Translations under genes and position numbers: made by a program | Shown: positions 7,956 to 15,374 of the stretch, piece after piece | Position numbering within the stretch: position 1 is the stretch's first letter | Layout: every line of letters begins with the position of its first letter | Assembly: GCA_016185105.1 (NCBI GenBank) | Contig: JACPOE010000055.1 | Span: 1 to 40,413 of the forward strand | Direction of reading: 5' to 3' | From: Bdellovibrio sp. | GTDB lineage: Bacteria > Bdellovibrionota > UBA1018 | Length of the DNA: 40,413 bases | The notes under the pieces: model-generated | Seen by the model: the letters and a program-made list of their open reading frames with translations, nothing else | Told to the model about the DNA's origin: nothing | Databases searched by the model: none

Positions 7956-8963
7956 ATGAGCTTAAATCAGGGGATACAGAAGTATAGGGAAAATGCTCGA
8001 AAGACTCAGGATAAAGTTCAACGTGAGGCCGCGGAAAAAAAGAAAAAAAATCAGCAGGCTCCTGTTACTCAGCAGAAGATAGAAAACGCAGTGGATGACG
8101 TTTCGACAGCAGAGGCTGCTGCGAAAGAAGCTGAAAAAGAAGAGGCCGCACTCCAAGCCCAGATCGCTGCGGAACTAGAACTCGAATCGGCTCAGACCTC
8201 TCAACTCGTGAAAGAAGACTTCTCGCCTGTAAATAGTACTCGGGATCAGCTGGTCCTGGAATATGCACCGCTGATCAAATATATTGCCCAAAAAATAGCG
8301 GCCCGCCTTCCCGCCAATATCGAGCTCGATGACCTGATTAGTTCTGGAGTGATTGGCTTGATGGACGCGATGGAAAAGTACGATGCCTCACGGGACAATA
8401 AATTCAAAACGTACGCTGAATTTCGAATTCGGGGTGCGATTTTGGATGAGCTAAGGGCCCAGGACTGGGTCCCTCGTTCGGTCCGCGAGAAGGCTAAGGT
8501 GCTTGAACGCTGTTATTCCAAACTCGAGCAACAGAAGGGTCGCCAGGCAACGGATGATGAAGTATGCGAGGAGTTAGGCATCACTCAGCCTGAGTTTCAT
8601 GAGCTTCTCAATCAAGTCAGATCTGTATCTTTATTGTCCTATGACGATATTTCTCATTTTTCCAAAGCGGACAAACGGGCTCTACACGGTGCCAGCGAAA
8701 GTGGGTTCAAGTCGCCTACCCCTTTTAGTGAGGTGAATGTTGCATACATTAAAAGAGTCATCTCCGAAGCGATTCAGGAGCTACCTGAAAAGCAGCGCTT
8801 GGTTTTATCGCTCTACTACTATGAGGATTTGAATCTTAAGGAAATCGGACGCGTACTCGATGTGACGGAGTCTCGAGTCAGCCAGCTTCACACTCAGGCT
8901 ATTCTAAGGTTAAAAGCGAAATTGAAGAATCATTGGGATGATTTTTTAACGCTTTTCACCTGA
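7956..8963 (+). CDS. fliA: Flagellar sigma factor FliA (sigma-28) with long N-terminal extension
   Basis: FliA directs RNA polymerase to late flagellar promoters. Residues about 97-330 form a complete sigma-28: region 2 (EYAPLIKYIAQKIAARLP, LDDLISSGVIGLMDAMEKYD, FRIRGAILDELRAQDWVPR), region 3 and region 4 (LPEKQRLVLSLYYYEDLNLKEIG, VTESRVSQLHTQAI). The first ~95 residues are extra: highly charged, Lys/Glu/Ala/Gln-rich and probably coiled coil. Usual FliA proteins are about 240-260 residues; this one is 335. The ATG has no strong ribosome site upstream, so an internal start is possible, but the frame is open and protein-like throughout. It is the last gene of the flagellar cluster. Confidence 0.93.
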   Translation: MSLNQGIQKYRENARKTQDKVQREAAEKKKKNQQAPVTQQKIENAVDDVSTAEAAAKEAEKEEAALQAQIAAELELESAQTSQLVKEDFSPVNSTRDQLVLEYAPLIKYIAQKIAARLPANIELDDLISSGVIGLMDAMEKYDASRDNKFKTYAEFRIRGAILDELRAQDWVPRSVREKAKVLERCYSKLEQQKGRQATDDEVCEELGITQPEFHELLNQVRSVSLLSYDDISHFSKADKRALHGASESGFKSPTPFSEVNVAYIKRVISEAIQELPEKQRLVLSLYYYEDLNLKEIGRVLDVTESRVSQLHTQAILRLKAKLKNHWDDFLTLFT

Positions 8964-8978
8964 ACTGAAAGTTAACCC

Positions 8979-9416
8979 TTATCTGGGTGATAAAAAAGTA
9001 TGTTTGAGATCCAAGCAGTATCGCGTTAACGCTTCCCGTTCCTGATCGTTCTCTGGGAAAAACTCCATGCCCACCCGATAGCCAAAGTGAATCGCTGCAA
9101 TGACATGACTGGTTACGTTTGCTTCCTGGCAATAGACTACCTTTCCATGAAGCTTAATTGCCATGGGCGCCGCAGTGGTAAGAGTTACAGGGAGGCCCTG
9201 AGGCAAAAGGTTAGGCGAGAAGAAGCTTACCCCTTTTGGACTAAAGTCGTTCAGCACCACGCGGGCTTCGAGAATTGATTTCTCAGCACCGTCTTTTAGG
9301 GACGCCTCTACCGTTGCATTAATTCTCTTATAGTGAATCGAGGTCCTGGCGCGATCCCTCTCGCGCTTTCTTGCAGCCGCAAGAGCGCGCACCTTCTGAT
9401 TCGAATTTTGCCACAT
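8979..9416 (-). CDS. PilZ-domain-like protein
   Basis: The 145-residue product is cytoplasmic (no signal or membrane segment). An Arg-rich N-terminus (RKRERDRARTS) could supply the RxxxR element, and NDFSPKGVSFFS matches the (D/N)xSxxG element of PilZ domains, which bind cyclic di-GMP. The strand pattern that follows (LPVTLTTAAPMAIKLHGKVVYC, YRVGMEFF) also fits a PilZ barrel. It is convergent with fliA, 15 bases apart, so a link to motility control is plausible but inferred only from position. The start ATG lacks an obvious ribosome site. Confidence 0.65.
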   Translation of the reverse strand: MWQNSNQKVRALAAARKRERDRARTSIHYKRINATVEASLKDGAEKSILEARVVLNDFSPKGVSFFSPNLLPQGLPVTLTTAAPMAIKLHGKVVYCQEANVTSHVIAAIHFGYRVGMEFFPENDQEREALTRYCLDLKHTFLSPR

Positions 9417-9488
9417 TGAGATATTATGCGCGGCGTTAAAATAATTGTAAACCTAAATAATTTAAAAAATTGCAAGGAAATCAAACAG

Positions 9489-10214
9489 TTAGATATGAAA
9501 TCCGAAATTCAACGTATATCGTCGATCTTGTAGAGTTCCAGCGTTTAATCCCATTTCTTCGCCGTAAGTTGCCACATCCAGCTTAAAGAAGCTGAAGTCA
9601 AAACCTACACCACCGCACAAGTAGCCTTGGTTCAAGCCAAAGCGAAGGGCAATGCTCTTCCAGTGGGTTTCTCCGCCCAAGTGAATCGTTCTGAAAAGGC
9701 TTCCATTCCCGTTATTAAAAATATCGGTGGATTCTAGGGCCAAGGTTGTATCCGTGAATTTCCACCACTCCGCGCGGGTCACCGAGCCCCCAATCCCCAT
9801 GCTGCGGGGCTGAGCAGGAACCGTCGAATTTGAAAGACTGACCAGGTTCAAAGGTAAGTTGCTATAGGTCCCGCCGAGAATGTTTTGGAAAGCCAGAGCG
9901 GCATGAACCTGGAATTCTCCCAGGTCGATCACGTGGTAGGTGCCCCCAACGTCAAAATCAATCATTCCACCCTGCGAACCCAGAGTGCTTAAGGAGGGTT
10001 GGTTTCCTTGAATGTAATTGATCAGTCCATAATTGGGGTTTGCTGCAACCCGGTCAATGTCATACAAACCGGTACTCATCCTCATTCCGCCCATGCCCGC
10101 GCTGCGGACGCTTTGATAAGGTCGGATAATCTGATCCAGAGCAAAGGACTCAGAAGTGATGCCTACGAAACCCACAATGCCAGATAGAAGCAACAGCGAT
10201 ATTCTGTTTTTCAT
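9489..10214 (-). CDS. Outer-membrane beta-barrel protein, possibly internally shortened
   Basis: A signal peptide occupies residues 1-25 (cleavage after SFA). The mature part has the opening QIIRPYQSVRSAGMGGMRM, alternating strand patterns rich in Gly and aromatics, and a C-terminus ending FGFHI. The segment VDVATYGEEMGLNAG-L-DRRY in the last 40 residues looks like a family of Gram-negative outer-membrane proteins. From memory, relatives have a longer section after the GLYD region; here GLYDIDRVAANPN runs straight into YGLINYIQG, so an in-frame internal loss is possible but not proven. The start directly abuts the stop of the upstream lipoprotein gene, so the two are probably co-translated. 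Confidence 0.6.
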   Translation of the reverse strand: MKNRISLLLLSGIVGFVGITSESFALDQIIRPYQSVRSAGMGGMRMSTGLYDIDRVAANPNYGLINYIQGNQPSLSTLGSQGGMIDFDVGGTYHVIDLGEFQVHAALAFQNILGGTYSNLPLNLVSLSNSTVPAQPRSMGIGGSVTRAEWWKFTDTTLALESTDIFNNGNGSLFRTIHLGGETHWKSIALRFGLNQGYLCGGVGFDFSFFKLDVATYGEEMGLNAGTLQDRRYTLNFGFHI

Positions 10215-11105
10215 TTATTGGGCTCCAATGTCGTAGGTGAACAAAAGACCTCGGTACAAGCCGTCATTGGTTGGATCAACGGCGTTTAGGATGGCTTGCG
10301 AGGTAAATCCTTGGGCTGTGCCCCCGACACCACCGGCGATACTCATTCCAGTGAGACCAGCATCGATCTCGGAGATTCCGCCGGCGATCATCCCTAAGGT
10401 TGGGCTTCCTGACATAGAAGAATCGGTGGTGGTGGATGAAAGGGTAACCTTAGCGCCTGTTGTGATGTTTTTTCCGGAGGGCGCGGTGCACCCCGTCCTC
10501 GTCAAAAGGAGGTTCGTATTTGCGGCGCATTGTGTTGGACTGGTCACCCAGTCAGACTGAGAAAAGGTCCCGGCTGTCCCTGCGTCTTCTGAAAGAATCT
10601 CAGCCACAAGCGCCAAAGAGCTTAGAAATCTGACCAAGTTTCTCAGATTGGTGTCACTGATAGATGACCATTGCTGGTAGGCGTGAAAAATCGCTAGGCG
10701 TCGCGTTTGTCCAGAGGTGCCATTAGCGCTCATGGAACTCGCAATTTTCGTGATCAGGCGTCCCCCAGAGGAGGCGCTAGTGGCGGCACTCATAAAGACG
10801 CCCATGGTTGCGCCGTTTTGAGCAAGAGTCTGGAAGACACTTTCGCTAATTGTCGTATCCTGAGAAACAGACGACATCAGGGCATAGTATTTCGCAGCGC
10901 AAGTGTAGTCTGCTTGGTCAAAACAGGCTCTCGCTTTTGAAAGGGTTTGAGCATCACCCGAAGGAGAGTCTACTACCCCTAGGATATTGCATCCTGAGCA
11001 AAGAACTGCGCAGAGCATCGCGATTACAGAGCTTTTTTGAATGAAATTTGGGATTCCCGAAACGGATGGGACTCCTACGTCAGTTCCATGATGCCTCATC
11101 CACAA
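10215..11105 (-). CDS. Probable lipoprotein of unknown function
   Basis: The 296-residue product has an N-terminal hydrophobic stretch (SSVIAMLCAVLCSGCN) ending in a Cys that could be lipidated; the -3 residue is Cys rather than Leu, so the lipobox is imperfect. Residues ~53-80 (ARACFDQADYTCAAKYYALM) resemble a single TPR-like helical pair. The remainder is Ser/Thr/Gly/Ala-rich without recognised motifs. About 29 residues precede the hydrophobic part, so the real start may be internal. The stop abuts the start of the outer-membrane protein gene downstream, which suggests the two act together in the outer membrane. Confidence 0.6.
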   Translation of the reverse strand: MWMRHHGTDVGVPSVSGIPNFIQKSSVIAMLCAVLCSGCNILGVVDSPSGDAQTLSKARACFDQADYTCAAKYYALMSSVSQDTTISESVFQTLAQNGATMGVFMSAATSASSGGRLITKIASSMSANGTSGQTRRLAIFHAYQQWSSISDTNLRNLVRFLSSLALVAEILSEDAGTAGTFSQSDWVTSPTQCAANTNLLLTRTGCTAPSGKNITTGAKVTLSSTTTDSSMSGSPTLGMIAGGISEIDAGLTGMSIAGGVGGTAQGFTSQAILNAVDPTNDGLYRGLLFTYDIGAQ

Positions 11106-11181
11106 CCTCCAGATGTCGTGAACTACTAGATTTGAACTACATATTTTTATACTTCTATTAAAAAAGGTAAGGGACTTACGC

Positions 11182-12660
11182 TTATTTGTAAAGCTGGGTT
11201 TGAGAAATGAATTCTTTTACCTGTTTTTTTAAACGCGAAAGGTCCGAATTATTCTTAATTATAAATGTGGCCTGCTTATTCCGTTCCTCGTCATGTAACT
11301 GGGAGGAAATCATCCTCTTTCCCAGTTCTTTGGAAATTCCGTCTCTCTTCACGAGTCGTTCAAGACGGGTCTTTTCCGGTGCATCCACGACAATCAGACC
11401 GTCCAAAGTACGATGTCTTCCGGTTTCCACCAGGATAGCCGCTTCATAAATCACTAAAGGCTGTCCATTCGAAGCCAGTTTTTGGAATATTTTTAGGCTC
11501 TCTTCGTGGACCAACGGGTGGAGAATTTTTTCTAAGTCTTCTTTGGCCTTGGGGTCACTAAAAATGACTTCGCGAAGCTTCTTACGGTCGGTCGTTCCAA
11601 ATCGAGACTCAATCGCTTTTTTTGCCGCCGGGTTGGATTCGCTAATAGTCTTTGCCAGTAGGTCGGCATTGAGAACTGGGACTCCCAACTCCACAAAAAG
11701 GGCTGCCACCTCAGACTTTCCGGAGGCAATTCCGCCCGTGAGACCGACCACCCTAAGTTTTTCCAAGGCTTTGGCTTCATTCCAATAAATATCCATTTCG
11801 GAAAGATTGGATTGCTCCAGGGTTTTTCCTTGGCCTCGAATTCGACTCTCAACATGCCGAAAGCGTTTTTCAAAGCGCCCTAAATTTTTACGCAGAGCGT
11901 CCTCAGGATTGATTTTCATAAGATAAGAAACGTTGGCCAAAGTAAAAAGTAAGTCGCCCATCTCAGACTCAATTCGTTCTCTGATCTGGATTTCCTTTTT
12001 TTCTTGAGCAGGTGTTTTTTTCTTAGATTTTTGAAACTCTTCTAATTCAAAAATTTCTGTTCTTAATTCTGAAAACTCTTCTTCCACCTTGTTCAGTGGT
12101 CCGTGCATCGTGTCCCATTGGAACCCGACTTTGGTGACCTTTTCAATCACCCGGGCTGCCTTTTGAAGAGAGGGGAGGTGCTTTGGAACTCCATCGAGGC
12201 AGCTGGCGCCAGGAGCCTTCTTTTCCTTGGCCTTTTCCTTTTCCCAATTTTTAAGAGCGTGATCGGCGGAGTGGGCTTGAGCATCTCCAAAAACATGGGG
12301 GTGTCTGCGAATGAGCTTGTCATTCAGGCCCTGAGCTACGTCCAAGACTGAAAATGCGCCTACCTCGTTAGCCATTTCAGAATGCAAAAGCACCTGCATC
12401 ATCAAATCGCCAAGTTCTTCTTGAAAAGCCGCTTTGACTCTCTCTTTTTTCAGATCCTCCGAGGAGGCAATCTGATCAACCACATCTAAAACCTCATAGG
12501 TTTCCTCAATCAGATGTTGTCTTAAGCTCTGGTGGGTTTGAGCCCGGTCCCATGGGCAACCTCCCGGAGCCCGCAGGCGGTGAACAGTCTCGATCAAATC
12601 CCCAAGAGGGCTGAGAGGTTGGCGTTTGCGTGGGGCTTTTTGAATGACTTTTTTTCGCAT
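11182..12660 (-). CDS. mazG/coaE: Fusion of MazG nucleotide pyrophosphohydrolase and dephospho-CoA kinase (CoaE)
   Basis: Residues about 15-300 form a full MazG: CPWDRAQTHQSLRQHLIEE, metal-binding EETYE (52-56) and EELGD (81-85), PHVFGD, then a second MazG repeat (VEEEFSELR, EMGDLLF) and the usual MazG ending MDIYWNEAKALEK. From residue 303 a complete CoaE follows: P-loop GLTGGIASGKS (306-316), GVPVLNADLLAK, HPLVH, the YEAAILVETG block and a final helical lid. MazG hydrolyses (d)NTPs; CoaE phosphorylates dephospho-CoA in the last step of CoA synthesis. There is almost no linker and no in-frame stop, and both halves keep their motifs. The gene is divergent from ybeY with about 30 bases between. 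Confidence 0.92.
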   Translation of the reverse strand: MRKKVIQKAPRKRQPLSPLGDLIETVHRLRAPGGCPWDRAQTHQSLRQHLIEETYEVLDVVDQIASSEDLKKERVKAAFQEELGDLMMQVLLHSEMANEVGAFSVLDVAQGLNDKLIRRHPHVFGDAQAHSADHALKNWEKEKAKEKKAPGASCLDGVPKHLPSLQKAARVIEKVTKVGFQWDTMHGPLNKVEEEFSELRTEIFELEEFQKSKKKTPAQEKKEIQIRERIESEMGDLLFTLANVSYLMKINPEDALRKNLGRFEKRFRHVESRIRGQGKTLEQSNLSEMDIYWNEAKALEKLRVVGLTGGIASGKSEVAALFVELGVPVLNADLLAKTISESNPAAKKAIESRFGTTDRKKLREVIFSDPKAKEDLEKILHPLVHEESLKIFQKLASNGQPLVIYEAAILVETGRHRTLDGLIVVDAPEKTRLERLVKRDGISKELGKRMISSQLHDEERNKQATFIIKNNSDLSRLKKQVKEFISQTQLYK

Positions 12661-12689
12661 CCTTTGCCATTAACATGGGAAGTGGCGAT

Positions 12690-13229
12690 ATGCTATGTGA
12701 ACGGGTAGTGCAAAAACAGGTCAGAATTCAGGCAAATAAGTTAGAACTTCGTTTAGCCCAAGTCTTGGAGGCTATAGAGTCTTTTCGTGCACTCGCTTAC
12801 CTCCCATGCCCTATCCCTAAAGGAGTGAAGAGGCAGGCCACAGTCCGCCTGGTGGGAAGCGTGGCGATGGTTAAACTGAATTCCAAGTACCGAGGAAAGA
12901 ATACCAAAACAGATATCTTGAGTTTCCCGACCCCCCAGATTTTCCAGAAGGCGGGGGTTTTAGGAGAGCTGGTGATTTGTTGGCCGGTTCTCCAAGCTCA
13001 GGCACGCGAGTTTCGGCATTCAAACTCTGTTGAGTTAGACATCCTTCTTATTCATGGTTCACTCCATCTCTTGGGAATGGATCACGAAAATAGCCAAAAG
13101 GAAGCCTTAGAAATGGCCAAGTGGGAGGGCAAGGTCCTTAAAAAACTCTGGGGCGGCGGGGGTCTTTCACGACAAAAAAAGGGGTTGAGCTTGATCGAGC
13201 GAGCTCACTCAGGTATTAAAACGAAATGA
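12690..13229 (+). CDS. ybeY: Endoribonuclease / rRNA maturation factor YbeY
   Basis: YbeY is a zinc-dependent endoribonuclease used in 16S rRNA 3'-end processing and ribosome quality control. The zinc motif HxxxHxxxxxH is present as HGSLHLLGMDH, preceded by LNSKYRGKNTKTDILSFP. I prefer the ATG at 12690 because GGGAAG lies seven bases upstream; an ATG 15 bases earlier lacks a site. A basic C-terminal tail of about 25 residues extends past the usual end. The stop overlaps the prfB start (ATGA), so ybeY and prfB are probably translationally coupled. Confidence 0.93.
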   Translation: MLCERVVQKQVRIQANKLELRLAQVLEAIESFRALAYLPCPIPKGVKRQATVRLVGSVAMVKLNSKYRGKNTKTDILSFPTPQIFQKAGVLGELVICWPVLQAQAREFRHSNSVELDILLIHGSLHLLGMDHENSQKEALEMAKWEGKVLKKLWGGGGLSRQKKGLSLIERAHSGIKTK

Positions 13230-14396
13230 GTCAAAAGCAGTCAATGTTGGATCTAGCCCTATTGTCCCCTCATGAGAGCCGTCAGTTTCTGGCCTCTTTG
13301 AAGGAGAAACTGCAATTCCTACGAGGTTCGCTTTGACCTCCCTCTCAAAAATCGCCGAATTCAAGAATTAGAAAGTATTTCCCTTCAGGATGGGTTTTGG
13401 AACGACAACCGGAAGGCTAGGGCATTGACCCAGGAGAAGTCTCGTCTAGAGGCCGAGGTCAATGAGTATACCGAATTGGAGCGGGCCTTTAACGATGCTG
13501 AGACTCTCTTTGTCCTAGGCGAGGAAGCCGGCGATACGGATAGCCTTAAGGAAGCGGCAGTCTTGATACGGGACTTGGCCGGGCGTTTTGAAAAAGTGGA
13601 ATTTCACAAAATGCTCTCCGAGGAGGCTGATCCTAAGAACGCCATTTTGACTATTAACGCGGGAGCTGGCGGGACTGAGTCCCAAGACTGGGCCCAAATG
13701 CTTTTGCGAATGTACCAGCGCTGGGCACAGGATCAGGGGTTTAAGATTGAGGTCTTGGATGCCCTTCCAGGTGAAGAAGCAGGTCTGAAAAATGTGACTG
13801 TTTTGATTACCGGTTCCTACGCCTACGGCTTACTCAAATCAGAGGCCGGGGTTCACCGGTTAGTTCGAATCTCTCCATTTGATTCAAATGCGCGTCGCCA
13901 TACTTCTTTTACGAGCGTGTTTGTGACCCCCGAAATCGACGATGACTTCGAGGTGGTGATCAATCCTGTGGACCTTAGAATTGATGTTTATCGAGCAGGG
14001 GGGAAGGGCGGACAGGGCGTGAATACCACCGATTCTGCGGTTCGGATCACTCATATGCCATCTGGAATTGTAGTGGCCTGCCAGCAAGAACGTTCTCAAA
14101 TCAAAAACAAAGATTTGGCAATGAAGGTGCTGAGGTCCCGTTTGTACGAGCGTCATCTGGAAGAAGAACGAAAAAAACAGGCAGTGATCGAAGATTCAAA
14201 AAAGGACATTGCCTGGGGAAGCCAAATTCGTTCCTATGTGCTTCATCCCTACAAGATGGTTAAAGATCATCGCACTGGGTTTATGGTTTCTACCGCTGAA
14301 AAGACTCTCGATGGCGAACTGGATGGATTCATTAAAGCTTACCTGACCTGCCGTTTGACCGGCGAGTGGGCAAGAGGTGGATCAGATGAAGTCTAG
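13226..14396 (+). CDS. prfB: Peptide chain release factor 2 (RF2), made by programmed +1 frameshift
   Basis: RF2 terminates translation at UGA and UAA. The first reading frame opens at ATG 13226 (or 13244), ends in LRGSL and meets an in-frame TGA at 13334. The site reads CTTTGAC, and after a +1 shift the protein continues as DLPLKNRRIQELE and on to the end. This is the classic RF2 autoregulatory recoding site. The downstream frame has the stop-codon recognition motif SPF (SPFDSNARRHTSF) and the catalytic GGQ (GGKGGQGVN). The combined protein is about 389 residues from the first ATG, or 383 from the second; both exceed the usual ~365. The frame break is therefore functional, not an error. Confidence 0.95.
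13321..13337 (+). promoter_or_regulatory. RF2 programmed frameshift site (CTTTGAC with upstream GAGG)
   Basis: The in-frame codons are CTT TGA, with C following the stop, the weak context used in RF2 genes. A Shine-Dalgarno-like GAGG ends four bases before CTT; in E. coli the element is AGGGGG with a three-base gap, so the stimulator here looks weaker. Low RF2 lets the ribosome slip to the +1 frame and make more RF2. Confidence 0.9.
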
Positions 14397-14480
14397 TCTT
14401 GGGATCACCTAGGGATACGTCCCGAATTGACAATCCAGCGTCCATAGAGCAGATTGGCGCCCAGAATAGGATCGCGCGCC

Positions 14481-15359
14481 ATGGCAACAGCAGCTCAAAC
14501 GAAACAAATCTTCGCAGACTTGGAACGGGTCGATCACGATTTCGTCGCAAAGATCGAACCCTTTCTAGAAGGATTATATAAATATTATTTTCGCTGCGAT
14601 ATTCAGGGCTGGGACAATATTCCCCAAACTAAAGCACTCTATGTGGGTAACCATAACGGGTTGTTGACCTTCGAAGTTCTGATGATGTTTTATGCCTATT
14701 GGAAACATTTCGGAAATAGTCGAAAAGCCCTTGGTTTAGCGCATAGTGTGGCGTTGAATAATCCTTTCTTTAAATGGCTGATTCCTCGGCTCGGGGCCAT
14801 TCCCGCTGATCCTGATATTGCGATTGAGGCTCTAAAACGGGATTATTCTCTGCTCGTGTATCCAGGCGGTGAAAAGGAGTCGTTCCGCCCTTTTACCGAA
14901 CGAAAGAAGGTCGACTTCTATCAGCGCAAGGGCTTTATTAAGCTTGCATTGAAGGCCCAAGTTCCTCTCGTACCGATCGTTAGTATTGGCGCGCACGAAA
15001 GCTATGTGATTTTGCATCGGGGTGAGGAACTGGCCGAGAAGCTCGGTCTCAAGAAGAAATTTCGGCTCCACGGTTTACCCATTACTTTTCGCTCCATTTT
15101 TTTCGGCTGGTGTGTGGCTACAGGAATTTTTACCTTCTTCCCGCTGCTTTTAGCTCCTGCTGCATTCATGAGCATCTTTGTGCCGATGCCGGCAAAAATG
15201 GATTTTAAGATTCTCCCTGCGATCGATGTTGTTTCGATGTTGGACCCGAATTTGAGTGAAGAGCAAAACCTTCAAAAGATCTACGACTATGTTCTCAAGG
15301 TCATGAATGAAGAACTCACTCGGGAATACGCAAAGCGTCGCTTCCCGGTGATCGGTTAA
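14481..15359 (+). CDS. Membrane-associated acyltransferase of the PlsC/DGAT-like superfamily
   Basis: The 292-residue product shows the glycerol/phospholipid acyltransferase layout: YVGNHNGLLTFEV near the N-terminus, then FKWLIPRLGAIPAD, the block LLVYPGGEKESFRPF, and VPIVSIGAHESYVILHRGEEL. A hydrophobic hairpin lies at about 215-240. The canonical HxxxxD box is replaced by His followed by NGLLTFE, so the Asp is absent at the usual spacing; a Glu lies seven residues after the His. Transfer of an acyl chain to a lipid is the likely role; the substrate is not visible. The start at 14481 has AGGA upstream; an upstream TTG at 14454 in frame is less likely. Confidence 0.78.
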   Translation: MATAAQTKQIFADLERVDHDFVAKIEPFLEGLYKYYFRCDIQGWDNIPQTKALYVGNHNGLLTFEVLMMFYAYWKHFGNSRKALGLAHSVALNNPFFKWLIPRLGAIPADPDIAIEALKRDYSLLVYPGGEKESFRPFTERKKVDFYQRKGFIKLALKAQVPLVPIVSIGAHESYVILHRGEELAEKLGLKKKFRLHGLPITFRSIFFGWCVATGIFTFFPLLLAPAAFMSIFVPMPAKMDFKILPAIDVVSMLDPNLSEEQNLQKIYDYVLKVMNEELTREYAKRRFPVIG

Positions 15360-15374
15360 TCTCAAATAGAATTC

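Noticed and set aside
8940..9000. Terminator between fliA and the PilZ-like gene
   Set aside because: Only four-base stems (ACCC/GGGT) are present and no T run follows on the correct strand.
13226..13340. Early in-frame stop in prfB as a sequencing error or pseudogene
   Set aside because: The exact CTT TGA C slip context and the continuous protein in the +1 frame match the known RF2 recoding site.
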